Of a stretch of DNA of 64,000 nt, positions 48,073 to 61,030 are shown one piece after another (the stretch's first letter is position 1; every line of letters starts with the position of its first letter). The position numbers and the translations under genes are program-made. The notes below the pieces were generated by a model, which was not told the origin of the DNA, did no database searches, and was given only the letters and a program-made list of their open reading frames with translations. Source of the DNA: Sipunculus nudus (Eukaryota; Annelida; Sipuncula; Golfingiida; Sipunculidae); the NCBI GenBank assembly GCA_026874595.1, contig CM049322.1:42966840-43030839 (forward strand). Direction: 5' to 3'.

Positions 48073-49096
48073 TACAGTGAAACCTGTCTAAAAGCGGACA
48101 GTCAAGGGACTCAATCATTTTGTCCTTTATAGTTAGGTGTCCTTATTGGGCAGGTTGACATAAGCTCGACTTTAATAATTAGCGTAAGCGCCCGCCTGAA
48201 GTATGCGTGGTGCCACCTGGCGGCATTGCCTAAACTATCCTGTTCAGCTGCCCCAATGCGATGATCTAAAAAATAATGACGTCGTTGATAATGCGAAGAT
48301 TGTAATGGCTACGAACTTGGGAACATTCTTTTTTATAGGTAAATGTAGCTTTATCCTTTCTTTGATGATGGTTGTTTGGTTTGATTTGCTTTGATGTTAA
48401 TGGCACCCGAGAAAAAACGAACCCCGAGGAGCTTGTGCACGGCGGTAGGATACGCGTAACTATGAGCGAGCACATGGTTGACACTGAGCAGATCAGTTTG
48501 AGATTTTTTTAGCAAAACTAATTAATTTATATCAAACATCCTGCCACAACGAAGTGGCTAGTTTACAGTAAGGAACTGCGTGGTGAAATCAGGGACGCAC
48601 GGGTAATCGGCAGCCGTTTAATCAGTTTAATGACCCCGCGGTCGAGTAAATAATATGTAGCTTCGCAACGTGTGAATGATCAACCGTAAAATAAAGAGAC
48701 AGGATGTTCCCCGCTTCACCCTTGCTGTGTTTATCCTATGAGCACATCACACGTTACTTGAACGCCTACTCGCATTAAGGTAACAGCTGGGAATTGCTCA
48801 ATCATTTGTGTCCCAGTCCCGGGAACAACAGTAACGGTGGCCTTTGATATTGTCTGGGGCGAGTGACAAGTGTCCGTCGGAGATGGCGTATCCTGTCCGT
48901 ATTTGTTAGGTTCATTTACTCTTAGAATGTTAGTTTGAGTTGAAATCCGCTTTCCATTGTCCGCAGTAGTGAGGTGTTTGCCTTATAGAGGTTCCGCTTA
49001 TATATAACAAATTAAGAATTTTAAAGGGACTTAACTATATTGTTCGTTATAGCCAGTTGTCCGCCTAAGTGAGGTCTAAGTTAGACCAGTTTTCAT

Positions 49097-49098
<2 letters not shown>
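48073..49098. mobile_element. Pogo/Tigger-like degenerate transposon
   Basis: The left end has ACAGTGAAACCTGTCTAAAA followed by GCGGACAG and GGGACTCAAT. The right end read on the minus strand has TAATGAAAACTGG, TAGGCGGACAACTGG and AGTCCCTTTA. These are the imperfect inverted ends of the pogo/Tigger group. No coding frame survives. Confidence 0.5.

Positions 49099-49152
<54 letters not shown>
49098..49152. repeat. (TA)n microsatellite
   Basis: TA run starting at the right end of the pogo-like element. Confidence 0.95.
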
Positions 49153-49153
<1 letters not shown>

Positions 49154-50238
49154 TGATCCCTAATGTACGGAACGTGACATGCGGAATGCGCATGCGAAAT
49201 ACGTGTTTAGAAATGTTTATATGTACCAGCACGGCAGCATGCTATCATCTATTTGTGTTACTCCTGGAACCTGCAAACCGCAATATGTAGCGACTCATTT
49301 TGTCTGATACGCTTCCAGATGTAAAATCCGCGCAAACGCTATCTCGCCATATTTATTTAGTCAAACCCCATTTTATCCGCATTTCTCTCATAAACAATCC
49401 TAGTTATACGCAGAATTATTGAGCCCCAGGTGCACTGCAGGCATAACCTGACCAACGGGCCCGTTTATAGCCTATATGTGAGTGTTTCCTTTCCCTTAAT
49501 TCTCATTTGACTACATAGTTTCTTGAAACAAATGTTGGATTTACTGTGCACTTTTATGGCTTATTGAAAACCCCATATATTAAAGAACAAGGAAGTAAGT
49601 GAAAGTGAGCTGTAGTAAATAATACGCATTGAGGAAAAAAATGTGATAAGCCTTAGATCCAATGTGTACAATACACAACGAATGCATACAAACAATAAAT
49701 ATATCTAAAGCGGTTAAACAAAACCGATTTAACCCTATGGCAGTAATGTACCCAATGCTCTCGACTGATCGAGAATACGCCAGTTTTATGCATAGCAAGG
49801 CTAATCCAGCTCCGTCTGATATTTTAAGAGTGCTGTTAACATGGAGATAATACAACCACCGGTAGCCAGGTCAAAGAGCATTCACACCTAGGTAGGATTT
49901 TTTTTTATCAAGAACGCAAGCAATTTCGGACGCGATCTGCGATCCAAGTGCTTACGTATTGTATGTCCTTGCTGTAAAGTTCCCTGATCAGAGCTCTACG
50001 TGCAATTACTACGCGTTGCGCCATCTGTTTGGTACTTGGCGTGTTGTTATTAAATTGGAAAGGCTCTCTAAACAATACGACAATAGTCATCGCCATCTGT
50101 TTGCGATGGTAAGAACCACTGTTTATAATTTGTTTACGATCAATAACAACTCCTGATAGGTAAATTTATGCTGAGCATTAGTTTTTAACCATAAAATGTG
50201 TTTAAAACAAGTATATTCTATAGAAGTAAATCGCACAT

Positions 50239-50272
<34 letters not shown>

Positions 50273-50333
50273 CATATATATATATCCATATATGTATATA
50301 TATATATATACATGTATATATATAAGTATATAC

Positions 50334-50401
<68 letters not shown>

Positions 50402-50640
50402 CCGTATGATGTGTAGGTCCATGTGAATATCCATACCCACGCCAGCAACTATATATTTTTACTTTGATTCAGTACTTGGTTTATTTATAGAAAAAAATAT
50501 TCGTCAATAAATATGTTATATATATTATTCCATATATGTATCAGATACACAACGAATATTTAAATGTAGAATGAAGCCTGTCTTCAACCACACAGGTGTT
50601 GTTTTAAAATAAGGCAAATAGATAACCTAAACAAATTTAG
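49153..50640. other. No gene recognised
   Basis: A frame at 49959-50156 has no recognisable domain. The remainder is AT-rich plus the long TA tract. Confidence 0.4.
50239..50401. repeat. Long (TA)n microsatellite with CA/TG interruptions
   Basis: 163 bases; frames through it are artefacts. Confidence 0.95.
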
Positions 50641-52121
50641 CCACTGTAATGCGTGGTCAGGGAAAACTACTTCTCGTTGTAGAAAGGTTCTTTATTCACT
50701 CAAACATGGTGAATCGGTGCAAGATTAAACAAAGGAAATTCGATATGAAATCAGTCACGGTGCAATAATGTAAACCTAATTCGGTTTCATTAGAAGTCCA
50801 TATCACATTAAAGGTCCACATCACAATATATTTCCTCTTTCCGTAGATTTAAAAGGTGTAAATGAAACTGTATTTCCAATTAATGACACCCCAAGTCTTT
50901 GGTATGATATATTATATTAACTTAAGACTGATCCCCTCCGTAATCGTAACTTGACCTCTGTTGGCATGACCTTAGTACAATATACCAACACTTATTACAC
51001 CTTATAATGATGGATTTGTTCACATATATATTTAAATCAATAGAGCTATGTTATATATGCATATTTTTATATGTGCATATTTTCGGAACAAAATAATGAA
51101 CAGGCTTGATTCATCACTGTGTATATATCAAAATCTGCCATTAATTAAATTTAAATGACTCATTCGGTAATCAGGATAATTATTATGGCGTGTATCCGAG
51201 CAGCACAACCCATCATCCATATGCTGAACATAGTAGCAATATTTAAATAACACTTACAAGATTCATGCGCCTTCTGCAACGACTTAACCACGTTATATTA
51301 CTGGTGCCAGCAAACACTCCCAGGCTGGTGCTGAAAGGTATACTATATGAGTTCACGACTTTGTACCATTTACATCAAATATTTAGTGACATGCTGTGAA
51401 TAGTTATATTTAAATAATTAGTTTAACCTATTACTGGTCACGTTTCGTATAACCACACTCTAGCACGGTCAAATATTAAATCATGTTATACAGACATTTT
51501 GTGCCAACGATAGGACAAGGGTGACACATAAGGGACCCCTTTTTGATGGGAGACACAACAATAAGGATTCAACAAGACGAACCCTGTCATAAACCGTACC
51601 CAAGTCCTATCAACCGTCAATCAAACTTACAACCAACACGTACCAAAATGTGTCTAGATAATTGTGTAAACTTTGACAGTGAGCGATAACGGCGGAGATA
51701 AACATCCAACAATTTGTATATGCAATAAGCCCTCATATATTCCATTATAACGTACACTAGGAAGAGCTCCATTCATAATATGACAACACTAATTAAAACA
51801 ACCTACCCGTTAGGTGAGAACCAATAGGTGTCCAATTGGTCCACAACTTCAGATATCAAAACATGTGCCAAAACCTGAACGTCGACCCAATAAGCTACCA
51901 GTTGCCCGGATGTGTGACGAAGCAATAACAGGATTCCTTCCCGATACCATAAAAAAATAAACTTACGCGCCTCTCTTATATCTTGTAAAAAATGAATAAA
52001 TATAATAAATATATAAAACCTGCATATACTCTTCAAGGACACAGCAAAACGTATTATTTGCAATTTTAAGAAAATATTTGGGAACACAGGTCTATAGTAT
52101 AAAATAAAAAGTGTCTGACTT

Positions 52122-52192
52122 CTCCCGCCGGGAATCGAACCCGGGCCGTCTAAGCGAAAGGCCGGGAATCTAACCGCTTGGCCATAGATTCA
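52122..52192 (-). other. tRNA-Glu-like relic
   Basis: On the minus strand ATGGCCAAGCGGTTAGATTC resembles the A-box of tRNA-Glu, and CGGCCCGGGTTCGATTCCCG a near-perfect B-box and T arm. The loop reads CTTTCGC (TTC in anticodon position), but the acceptor ends do not pair and the anticodon stem is poor. It is a relic or SINE head, not a working tRNA gene. Confidence 0.5.
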
Positions 52193-52203
52193 CATTAATA
52201 AAA

Positions 52204-52272
52204 CTCCCCGACTTGTCGAACCCGCACCACCGGAGCGACAGACCTGGATTCTCACCGTTAAGCCATCACATC
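52204..52272 (-). other. tRNA-Asp-like relic next to the Glu-like one
   Basis: The minus strand has ATGGCTTAACGGTGAGAATC (A-box-like), a CTGTCGC loop (GTC in anticodon position) and GCGGGTTCGACAAGTCGGGG (B-box-like). Acceptor pairing is lost. Both relics are followed on the plus side by the motif ACTCCCCG-A/C-CTTG. Confidence 0.42.
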
Positions 52273-52485
52273 TTTAACACTCCCCGCCTTGAATTCTTAT
52301 AAATTCAACCGATACAAGATAAAATACTCAGCAAGCATCATAACCTTAGATGGGGGACACTTATGAAATAACATTTATAGCAGCAACCTTTCTGAAACAA
52401 CGCTTCCTCCTAGAAATTAATCACGAGTTGCACCTTCCAACAGAATCAACTTGGTAATTGGCCTGACAATCTGGGAAGTTTTAGT

Positions 52486-52791
52486 TTACACTTTGGCGCT
52501 TCTTACTAAGCCGTCTCTCCCTTGAGTCACCTCCGAAATCAAGCCTAGAGGCCAAGATCCTCTCGGAGAATTTTCGTCTTTGATCAATACCAAATCGCCA
52601 ACACTAACTTTGACGGATTCCTCATTCCATTTCTGTCTTCTCTGCAGTTCAGGTAAGTACTCGCGTAGCCATTTTCTCCAAAACTCTGAGGAGACGTGCT
52701 GCACATGTCGCCAACGTTTTCGGTATATATATATATATTTTTTTTTCTTGTAGAAAGTTTTGATATTTGAAGTTGTGGACCAATTGGACAC
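52486..52791 (-). mobile_element. DUF5641-type pol tail of the BEL/Pao fossil
   Basis: The stretch [20 protein letters not shown], followed by [23 protein letters not shown] and PRGSWPLG, is the conserved end of BEL/Pao polyproteins, which follows the integrase in whole elements. Confidence 0.85.
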
Positions 52792-53072
52792 CTATTGGTA
52801 CTCACCTAACGGCACCAGCCTGGGAGTGTTTGCTGGCACCAGTAATATAACGTGGTTAAGTCGTTTTTTTTTTTTGTAGAAAGTTTTGATATTTGAAGTT
52901 GTGGACCAATTGGACACCTATTGGTACTCACCTAACGGCACCAGCCTGGGAGTGTTTGCTGGCACCAGTAATATGTAGAAAGTTTTGATATTTGAAGTTG
53001 TGGACCAATTGGACACCTATTGGTACTCACCTAACGGCACCAGGCTGGAAGTGTTTGCTGGCACCAGTAATA
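52749..53072 (+). repeat. Three direct copies of a ~100-bp unit inside the BEL/Pao region
   Basis: Units begin at GTAGAAAGTTTTGATATTTG (about 52751, 52876 and 52976) and run to GGCACCAGTAATAT. Parts of the same unit appear inverted near 51262-51336 and 51814-51863. Confidence 0.8.
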
Positions 53073-53169
53073 TAACGTGGTTAGGTCGTTTTTTTGCAGA
53101 AGGCGCATGAATCTTATTCACTGTAATGCGTGGTCAGGGAAAAACTACTTCGAGTTGTAGAAAGGTTCT

Positions 53170-54783
53170 TTATTCACTCAAACATGTGCCAAAACCTGAA
53201 CGTCGACCCAATAAGCCACCAGTTGCCCTTTCCTCACATTTAGTGACATAGTAAAAATCATCCTGATGAATATCCCACTTGATGCCTAATGCCCTACTAT
53301 GCATTTGAGGAGAAATCTCTTTGGCTTTTTTTGTCCTGTCTTCGATAGGTATCTCTCTTAACAGCTGTGAGTGATTTACAACGAATTTGGTCAGATTAAA
53401 GCCACCATGCTGAAGTACCTGTTTGGTCTCAAATATCACTTGCCTGGCTTCACTAACAGATCCCATGGATTTAAGTAGGTCATCAACATAGAAGGATTTG
53501 TTTACTGTATCTCTGATCAGTTTACTGACGGGCATTGGTGAATCTAGAACAGTTTTACGAAGGGCGTAGACACTGCTACTAGCACACCACACCCCTCCAA
53601 ACAAGTGTGAAGTCATCCTGTACTCAACAACTTCATCACCATCAATCCACAGGAATCGAAGCGCATTACTATCTTTAACCGGAATTTTAACCTGATGGTA
53701 CATTGCCTCTACATCGGCCATTACGGCAAATCCGAACAATCGGAAGCGCAACAACACATGTATCAATTTGTTATTCAAGTCGGGCCCTCTTAAGTACTCA
53801 CTGTTCAGACTAATATTGCCCAATTTTGTTGCACAGTCAAACACAATTCTAAGTTTACCGGGTCTCGTCTCGGAGACAACTGCTTGATGAGCTAAGTACC
53901 ACACGGCACCGTCTTTAAGGGACAACTCATTAACAGGAACACGTTCTGCATATCCCTCTGAAACCATATTCATTAAATTCTCCTGGTATCTTTCAAACAG
54001 CCCCTTCTTATGTAATTTACACAAAAACTTCTTCAGCCTACTAAGGACCACTGCTCTGTTATTGGGGAAATTCGGCTTACCTTCACGCCACGGGACCGGC
54101 AGCACATAATGACCATTGACATGTTCAATTTCACGTTCCCAAAGGTCAAGAACTTTACGATCCTCTACCGAATATGATAATGACCCATCATCGAACGATT
54201 CCAACTCCCATAACCGATCAACTTGCTGCTCTAGACTGATGAAGTTGGACGTAGCTTCACAATTGACATCTGTCTGCCTGCTTATGGGACCATTCAATGC
54301 CCAACCAAGCATTGTTCGTGCAGCGTACGGCTGCTTTCTACTATAGGGATTGAACTTGATTTCTAGAGGCATCAATAGATGCACGTGGTCCATGCAAATA
54401 AGGATGTCAACCTGGACATCGTAGCCAACCAGAGGAATTGGAAGATTTGCCAGATATGAATATTCCTTTAAATCTATTTGACTGCTTGGATACCTCGCAG
54501 GGATGTTGGGAACTACAAATACATTTTTCAACTCAACCGTGTGCTCCTTGTCTGGAGCAGAGACATCGAAGGACACAACCTCAGAAGTAGTATTTGCACT
54601 ACGACCAAGAGTATTTATTTTGTAGTTCTCTAACATACCTTTCAAGTTCAAACGCGTGGCTAACTTCTGCGAGATGACAGTGCTGGTTGACCCCGTATCT
54701 AAAAGAGCAAAAACCTCAACCTGTTCACCAACAAGAACTGGAACGATTGGCAAGCAAACTGTAGGACACAGATCAATATGCAT
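53170..54783 (-). mobile_element. Protease and reverse transcriptase part of the BEL/Pao fossil
   Basis: A 537-residue frame. LLDTGSTSTVIS is the active-site region of a retroviral-type aspartic protease (DUF1758). VMADVEAMYHQVKIP and FYVDDLL are the reverse transcriptase motifs of the Pao clade. The order protease then RT fits the family. This copy is part of a broken element. Confidence 0.88.
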
Positions 54784-54881
54784 ACCAACATTACTGACAT
54801 TTGCATGACTATTTCTGACAGTTACAGTTTCCGTACCTGTATTAGCTGGTGATGCATTTTCATTACTTGTAATGACTGGTG

Positions 54882-55955
54882 TTACATTTTCATTCCTGTA
54901 TTGACTGGTGTACTGTCAGTGTGACCTGTAATGCTAGAACCATCAAAGTGAATGAACTTTGTATGTTTTTTGTTACAACCTGGCACTGAACAAACTGTAT
55001 TTTTGCGACATTCATAACTGTTGTGACCATGTAGCAAACAATTATAGCACAATCTATTCTTTTTGACAATTTCAAACCTTTTTTTAGGTGACATACTCTT
55101 AAAGGCATCACACTGAAAAAGTTTGTGGTTCTGGCTACACACAACACATGTTCGCGCCACTGTGGATGTCCGTGCAGAGGTAGTTTGTGTTGGTGCAGTA
55201 TACTGCGATGAGTGAGCCCCACTGAAAGTAGGATTGGATGAATACAACACCGAATGACAGGTGGCGCTTTTAAGACTACTACGTGACTTGATGGCATCTG
55301 TGCCATAGACCTGATCACACGCATCAGACGCCGCCGTCTTGACGACTTCTACAAATTCTCTGAAATTGGGATAAGCGTCTTTCTCCTTCTTGTTTTCTAG
55401 GGCCCTTTTCCGCCATTGGTTTTTCAGATACTGCGGACATCTTTGTAAAATGTCAATAATACTCTGTTGTGTGTTTATTTCACCGTAGGCGTGCAACTTT
55501 TCTAACGCAGTCAAACCCATTGATAAGTCATCTGCGAATTGCTGAAGATCATTCGGTTTGGATACACTTTTTCCACGCTTAAGATCATCAATGATGCTTC
55601 GCGACAATAAGTGGGAGCTACCAAATCTGCTCTGTAAAATGTCTCGAGCCTGCTGATAGCCCTCATCCCCACCAATCAAAGCACAGTTTTTTATTGCAGC
55701 TTTGGCGGCACCATCTGTGTATTGTAAAAGTCTTGTAAGTTTCACTTGACCTTGTGTAATTCTACTGTCCACGACTTCGTCAAAAATTGCCATGAAAGTT
55801 TGATATTTGAGGGGGTTGCCATCGAATTTGTCAAGTTCAACTTTGGGGATGCTCATAAAATTAACAATGTCGACTGGTGACATGACAGAGTCTTTCTCAC
55901 CATCGGCCTTTGGCGTTTGCGATTTTAGCCAACTACGAGCAGATTTAATTGGCAA
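54882..55955 (-). mobile_element. Gag part of the BEL/Pao fossil (DUF1759 and zinc knuckles)
   Basis: A 357-residue frame. The stretch KFDGNPLKYQTFMAIFDEVV is the DUF1759 gag signature of BEL/Pao elements. Cysteine/histidine clusters near the C-terminus (CVVCSQNHKLFQC and CYNCLLHGHNSYEC) are nucleic-acid-binding knuckles. In the live family this protein forms the particle shell; here it is part of a fossil. Confidence 0.85.
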
Positions 55956-55965
55956 AGATCAGTCT

Positions 55966-56340
55966 AACCTGCCTTTAGGATACGTGCGTGCTCTTTTTTT
56001 TCATCAAATTCACTGGAGGGAAAGGTCAAATGACATTGCCAAGGATCTACGTAATTGAAGACCGGGACATATAAAAGCTGCTCGAGCACAAGCGTTTAAT
56101 GAATTATATCTCACCAATGCTGATGCGAGTAAATTGCTCAGTTATTTGGCATGACATCCTGTCCAAAGCCGACGAACTATGCTTGCTTGCGTACAAACGA
56201 GATGTGGTTGATAACACACAAGTGCTCTTGGATAAACTGCTTAATCGCTTACTAGGGGTACAGGGGGCATAGCGTTGCGGGGCCAGCTGTAGTTTTCACA
56301 CCTTTGGCCCAGCGACAACATCAGCCTCAGAACTAATTGA
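55966..56340 (+). other. Unrecognised coding-like stretch next to the retroelement
   Basis: Plus-strand translations here have protein-like composition, but I do not recognise a family. The stretch abuts the gag end of the BEL/Pao fossil and precedes a pogo-like terminal sequence at 56486-56530, so it may be transposon-derived. Confidence 0.25.
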
Positions 56341-56485
56341 TTAGGGTCAACACTGAGCTTAACACATGACTGCAGGCCTTATGACTCGTAATTACAATAC
56401 TTATTTTAGGTTTTTACTAACTTGAAATATATTTCGAAAATACGAATAAATTTTCGGTTCCCCATTTAAATTTTCGGAAAAAACG

Positions 56486-56530
56486 AATTTTCAGAAATTC
56501 GGCATTCGGAAATACGGCGCTCTACTGTAT
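56486..56530 (-). mobile_element. Pogo/Tigger-like transposon end
   Basis: Read on the minus strand it starts TACAGTAGAGCGCCGTATTT and continues with CGAATTTC/AAATTCG half-palindromes, typical of pogo-group termini in animals. No matching left end was seen. Confidence 0.4.
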
Positions 56531-56533
56531 ATA

Positions 56534-56534
<1 letters not shown>

Positions 56535-56598
<64 letters not shown>

Positions 56599-56602
56599 TG
56601 CT
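56535..56602. repeat. (TA)n microsatellite
   Basis: TA run directly after the pogo-like end. Confidence 0.95.
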
Positions 56603-57314
56603 CACTGAACATATATATCCTCAGCAGACATTATACTTTGATTGGGATGCAAAAAGGCCTGTGCTGTACACTCAACAACAAAGATGTTAGATGTGACAAC
56701 CCTGGACAATTCCTGAAGGTATAGTTGGAATTATTTTAATACATATGTTCTCAGAACATACCCTTGCATTACGCATTAGAGGCACACTCAATAAGCACAG
56801 AAAAAGTAAAGAGATGTAAATGGAGCATGGTTTAGGCACTACTTAGGCATGTTAAAACACCTTTGAGGTATTGTTCAGTGAGCATAAATGTTACCACAAT
56901 TGAATGGTACTTTGAAAATATTTGAAAAGACCTAAGGGCACTATAAAAGCAGTTAATCATTTTATTTGGAGCACCAAAGCAGCAATTTCAGCAAGTATGT
57001 GTGAACAGCCTTTCATAATTAATATATTTACAGTACTCCTGTTAATTCTTCAGACATTCTTTTATATAAATATATTTGTTTTTAAAGAGAATCAACTCCC
57101 ATTTGTCATCATACATGTTGTACACAATGATCATGCTAGTATATGTGTATAGCCAATTCTTGAGTTTATGGCTTTTTCCAGGTTTGCATAAATTATATAA
57201 CCAAATGGAAACTCTTATAGTTTCTGAGAAATGGCACCTTCACTAAATTAAAGATATTTTGATTTATTAATTCTGTTTTTCTTTTGTGATTTTGTATCCT
57301 TTTTTTTGATAAAT
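56603..57314. other. No gene recognised
   Basis: AT-rich sequence between two transposon-related regions. Confidence 0.45.
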
Positions 57315-59064
57315 TACCGTAAAAGTCGTTGCAGAAGTCGCATCCTTATTACAAGTCGCACCCTGACTTATAGGATCCCCTGGGGAATAGCCGTTTAAGT
57401 TTAGTTTCGGGAAAAGTCCATAATATAGGTCGGATAACATTTTGTGCTGTGAAACGATGTCTTGTTGCTGTTTCTTACTAGGTTAAGTAACATTAGAATG
57501 TAAATATCAAGAAAAATGACTGTATTATTAAACTAAAAGAGTCTGAGGCAAAATACTGTCACAATCGAGCAACTCTTTCATTCCTTAAAGATCGTCAAAC
57601 GTAGGGTGGATTCATTAGACTAAGATTAGTTTGCGTACGCGTGACGAGTCCCAATCCGTCGCATTGGGCATGATTTTAACTGACCTAAGACAACTGAAAG
57701 ATGGGAAGAATAATTTAATTTGAATTTATTCACCTACTTTCTGAAATGGGCTCTAAAACTGAATTTAGTAACCCTTGAATTAATTGTTACAACTTACAAT
57801 TTAGGCGCGGCACACTTAAATCATGAAATATATGTCAGTCAACAAGGGGATAATGAACGCTTTATTGACTGGTCAGTTAATGTAAAATAAACATAATTGA
57901 ATTTACAGGTATTATATTTACTGAGACTAATGATTTTTTTTCTTTGATAATATCTGGAAAACCCAATTTCCATCGTTATCAGTGATTATATTCAAATAGC
58001 TTGGATGTATGGCAAACTCAGCCGTGTTGAACCAGATCTGTCATGACACCAAACGATGCCGGTTCCCGTGAAATTTAGGTACATATGTGGCATTTTAAGT
58101 AAAAAATATATACCTGTATGGTGTTTGTTATTTCATTGAATTGATTAATGTGTTTACATTTAAAAAATCGCGAATACGTAAACGCCAAATTGACCGTAAT
58201 GCATGCGTGCCGCCATATTGTTGTCATATTGTGCCGCGCATACAATCGTCCTGAAAGAGACACGGGTAACACACGAAGCAAATCGTTTATTTGCAGCTCA
58301 CGTGAAACGTTATAACATTGTTATCCAAAACTCTTGAATACAACGAGATGGTTACAGTGACCTAATGGTTCTTAATATGGGAGTTTATAACTGTGGATAT
58401 CAGTCACGGAAGGCTTAGTTGACCTGGGGATGTAAAGGTCACTGCACGGGTGACCCGGGGTTTGAACGTCCCCTTCACGGCTTCAAAGGTCAGCTGGTAT
58501 TCAGCGACCAACTGGGCAGGCAAAATAATTCACGACGTATCTGTAGTGGATCAAGCTTGAATGTGACGCAACTTTACATGCATAAACAGATATGGAACCG
58601 CGAGTTTTTCATAATGACAAGCATACCCATATAGTTAAACGGAAAGAAAATGTACATCAACGATCGGAAGACTGGCATATACGTCAAATTGACTCATGAT
58701 ATAACAGTAACGCAGATAAGGAAGTGGCACTTGAATTGCGACTTGTCAGAACGGGTAAGCCTTGAACTGGGCAAATTCAAAATTTGCATTTAATGTTAAT
58801 AACATGAAAATAACGTCAGTTCACAAATATAAGGCATAAGAGATGGTTAAAAGTGTAAATTATTAGAGAAAGACGTTTTACAAAGCATTGGTTAAAGGTA
58901 TCGCCGATTATCGCTCAACTCACGTCGTTCCATGTACCAGGAAAGCTGACTGAAACAGGATAAGTACGTATTACAAGTCGCACCCCGACTTTGCAAGAAA
59001 ATTATTGTTTTTAGAATTCGATTTCCTAGTACAAGTCGCGACTTCAGCTACAACTTTTACGGTA
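57315..59064. mobile_element. TIR transposon of 1.75 kb with ACAAGTCGCACC subterminal repeats
   Basis: The left end TACCGTAAAAGTCGTTGCAG and the inverted right end TACCGTAAAAGTTGTAGCTG match closely, followed on both sides by AAGTCGC and ACAAGTCGCACC words. A TA at each end suggests a Tc1/mariner-pogo type insertion. No intact transposase was recognised inside. Confidence 0.65.
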
Positions 59065-59463
59065 CTTTAAGTAAGATCAGAATTAATTTAGGATATTCTA
59101 ATTGGATTTTGTCAAATTACAATCCTAATAACTAGCATAAACGAAGATCATGGGTTTGTCTGACATCAGCTCCTATTGGAGTGAGTTCTTATAGGATCAA
59201 CATTTTAAATTGATTGGAACAGTCTTTGTTACATAAAGTATATTTATTGGAATATTCTTTTTTTTATTTTAAAATTTATATGAGTCACTTATATTGTTTT
59301 AATTCCTATCACAGAACCCTGTAGCAGTTTTTCTCCGCTGATGGGGTTACAGAAGTGCTCCACTGGTGGTGTTACAGAAAAAATTGTGGTTCCTTAAAAG
59401 CAACCGAGGTGAAATGACAATACCTGGATACACCTTGAAGGTATACTCAAGTGACATTATTTT

Positions 59464-61030
59464 TAGCTCAGCTGACTGTAAGTCAGCTATATATATCACT
59501 ATTTAGCACTATTTCTCCTTTTGTCTGTTCATCTGGGGCACAGCAGTTCATAGTTCATAGCAGGGTACAAATTGTAACCATTCAACCTAGAAACTTCTCA
59601 CTACCCAGGAACTTCTCAAAATAGAAAACCTCGTGGGAGGACCTTGGAATATCTCCCAAGAACCTAGGTCAAAACTGTTTTACATGATCAATATTCTGTG
59701 AGCTTCACAGCAAAAATATGCCTTAAAGCTCTATGATTATCTGTTGATTACCTTATTAACACCATATCGTTTGAAGTATAGTTTATTTTTAACTAATGTT
59801 TGATACAATTTTTTTCTCTCAGTTTTGGCAGGAGTTTTAAAACTGATGACCTTGACCTTCATGTAAAATATGTGACTTTATAGGATTTCTTGTGAATTTT
59901 GAAGTATTGCATATTGTTTCCTCAAATTGGATAAACATTGTAGTGACAGGCAAATACATGAAATGTGTGGTAAACCTCACAAAAAATGCAACAAAAGCAA
60001 AATCACCTCATTTTGTTTCCTGGTTATGGCCTTAATGTAAAAAAAAAAGTTTTATGCAAATGTGTGTTGGGAAAGTTTGAAAATCATCACACTTGTACAC
60101 GCAGTAAATACCTTTATTTCACTATACATCAGCATTCAAATGGAGTTGTATGAATGATCTCATCTCTTGGTTATCATCATGCTTATCCAGTTCAAGATGT
60201 TTTGAAAAAGTGTATTTCATAAACTATAATATACCGTGGTATAGATCTAAAATATCAGTGAATTCAAGGGATATCATGTGCAACACTATTCAAGTTGAAT
60301 ATGATAAAAATAACCAAGATCTCTATAAAACATTAACATTGGAAAAACTGTTGATATACATTACGATTTTTTAATTCAGATGACTTTATGTCATCTGAGC
60401 TATAGTTATGATGAATTGTATGTCATCTGTGTGTCTGTCTGTCTGTTCATTTTAATTAGACTGGCACATTTTGAAATTAGACTTACAAATCCAAAATTTA
60501 AGACACTCATCTAATCAAGATTTGATTGTATGTAAGAAATTAGATCAACAATATTGTAAATTCTTCAAGTTTATAGCATAAATGTGCAATCAGCACCTTT
60601 CATTTTGCCCAACTTTGACCATGGCACATTTTATTCCTGTAAACACACTGCTGGTTTGCTTTTGACAGAAGGTACACATAAGGGTTTAATCTGTTAAAAT
60701 ATGAAATTTGAAAATATAAGCTCAGAAACAGGGCTCGTTCTTGATATTTTGGGGGGCTCTATTGTATTCACTTGCATTGTTAACTTAGTTCCAAGCAGCC
60801 AATTGTTGGTCACTGGAACTCATTTAATACAGCATTGCCTGCTGCATACCCCACTTCCGGGGGATAATTATTCCATTGCACTTGATGTATATTGCTGTGC
60901 GGTTGGGATGAGATATGATTTGAGATTAACTGCAGCAGTAGGGGTGCTTTTGAGTGATGCATTCAATATCAAGTATATTGCTCAGCTCTGTCCATCCTTA
61001 AACAATTTTATTTGACAAAAATATCTAAAT
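59464..61030 (+). repeat. Two mollusc-type repeat openings in succession
   Basis: AGCTCAGCTGACTGTAAG with a 7-bp perfect hairpin begins at 59465. A second opening, CAGATGACTTTATGTCATCT followed by GAGCTATAG, begins at 60378, again with CTGTCTGTCTGTCTG downstream. The bodies are degenerate. Confidence 0.45.

Larger units (their letters stand above)
50641..55960 (-). mobile_element. BEL/Pao LTR retroelement fossil, broken
   Basis: Recognisable BEL/Pao parts lie on the minus strand: a DUF1759-type gag with zinc knuckles, an aspartic protease and reverse transcriptase region, and a DUF5641-type tail. LTR-derived sequence is suggested at the low-coordinate side: a segment at 50642-50708 recurs at 53108-53187, and others at 51262-51336 and 51814-51908 recur near 52758-53228. 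No clean pair of terminal repeats could be delimited. Gag and RT keep long open stretches, so insertion may be fairly recent on a genomic scale. The copy is incomplete and rearranged, with at least several breaks. Confidence 0.8.

Noticed and set aside
52122-52272. Functional tRNA genes
   Set aside because: Acceptor stems do not pair and anticodon stems are disrupted.
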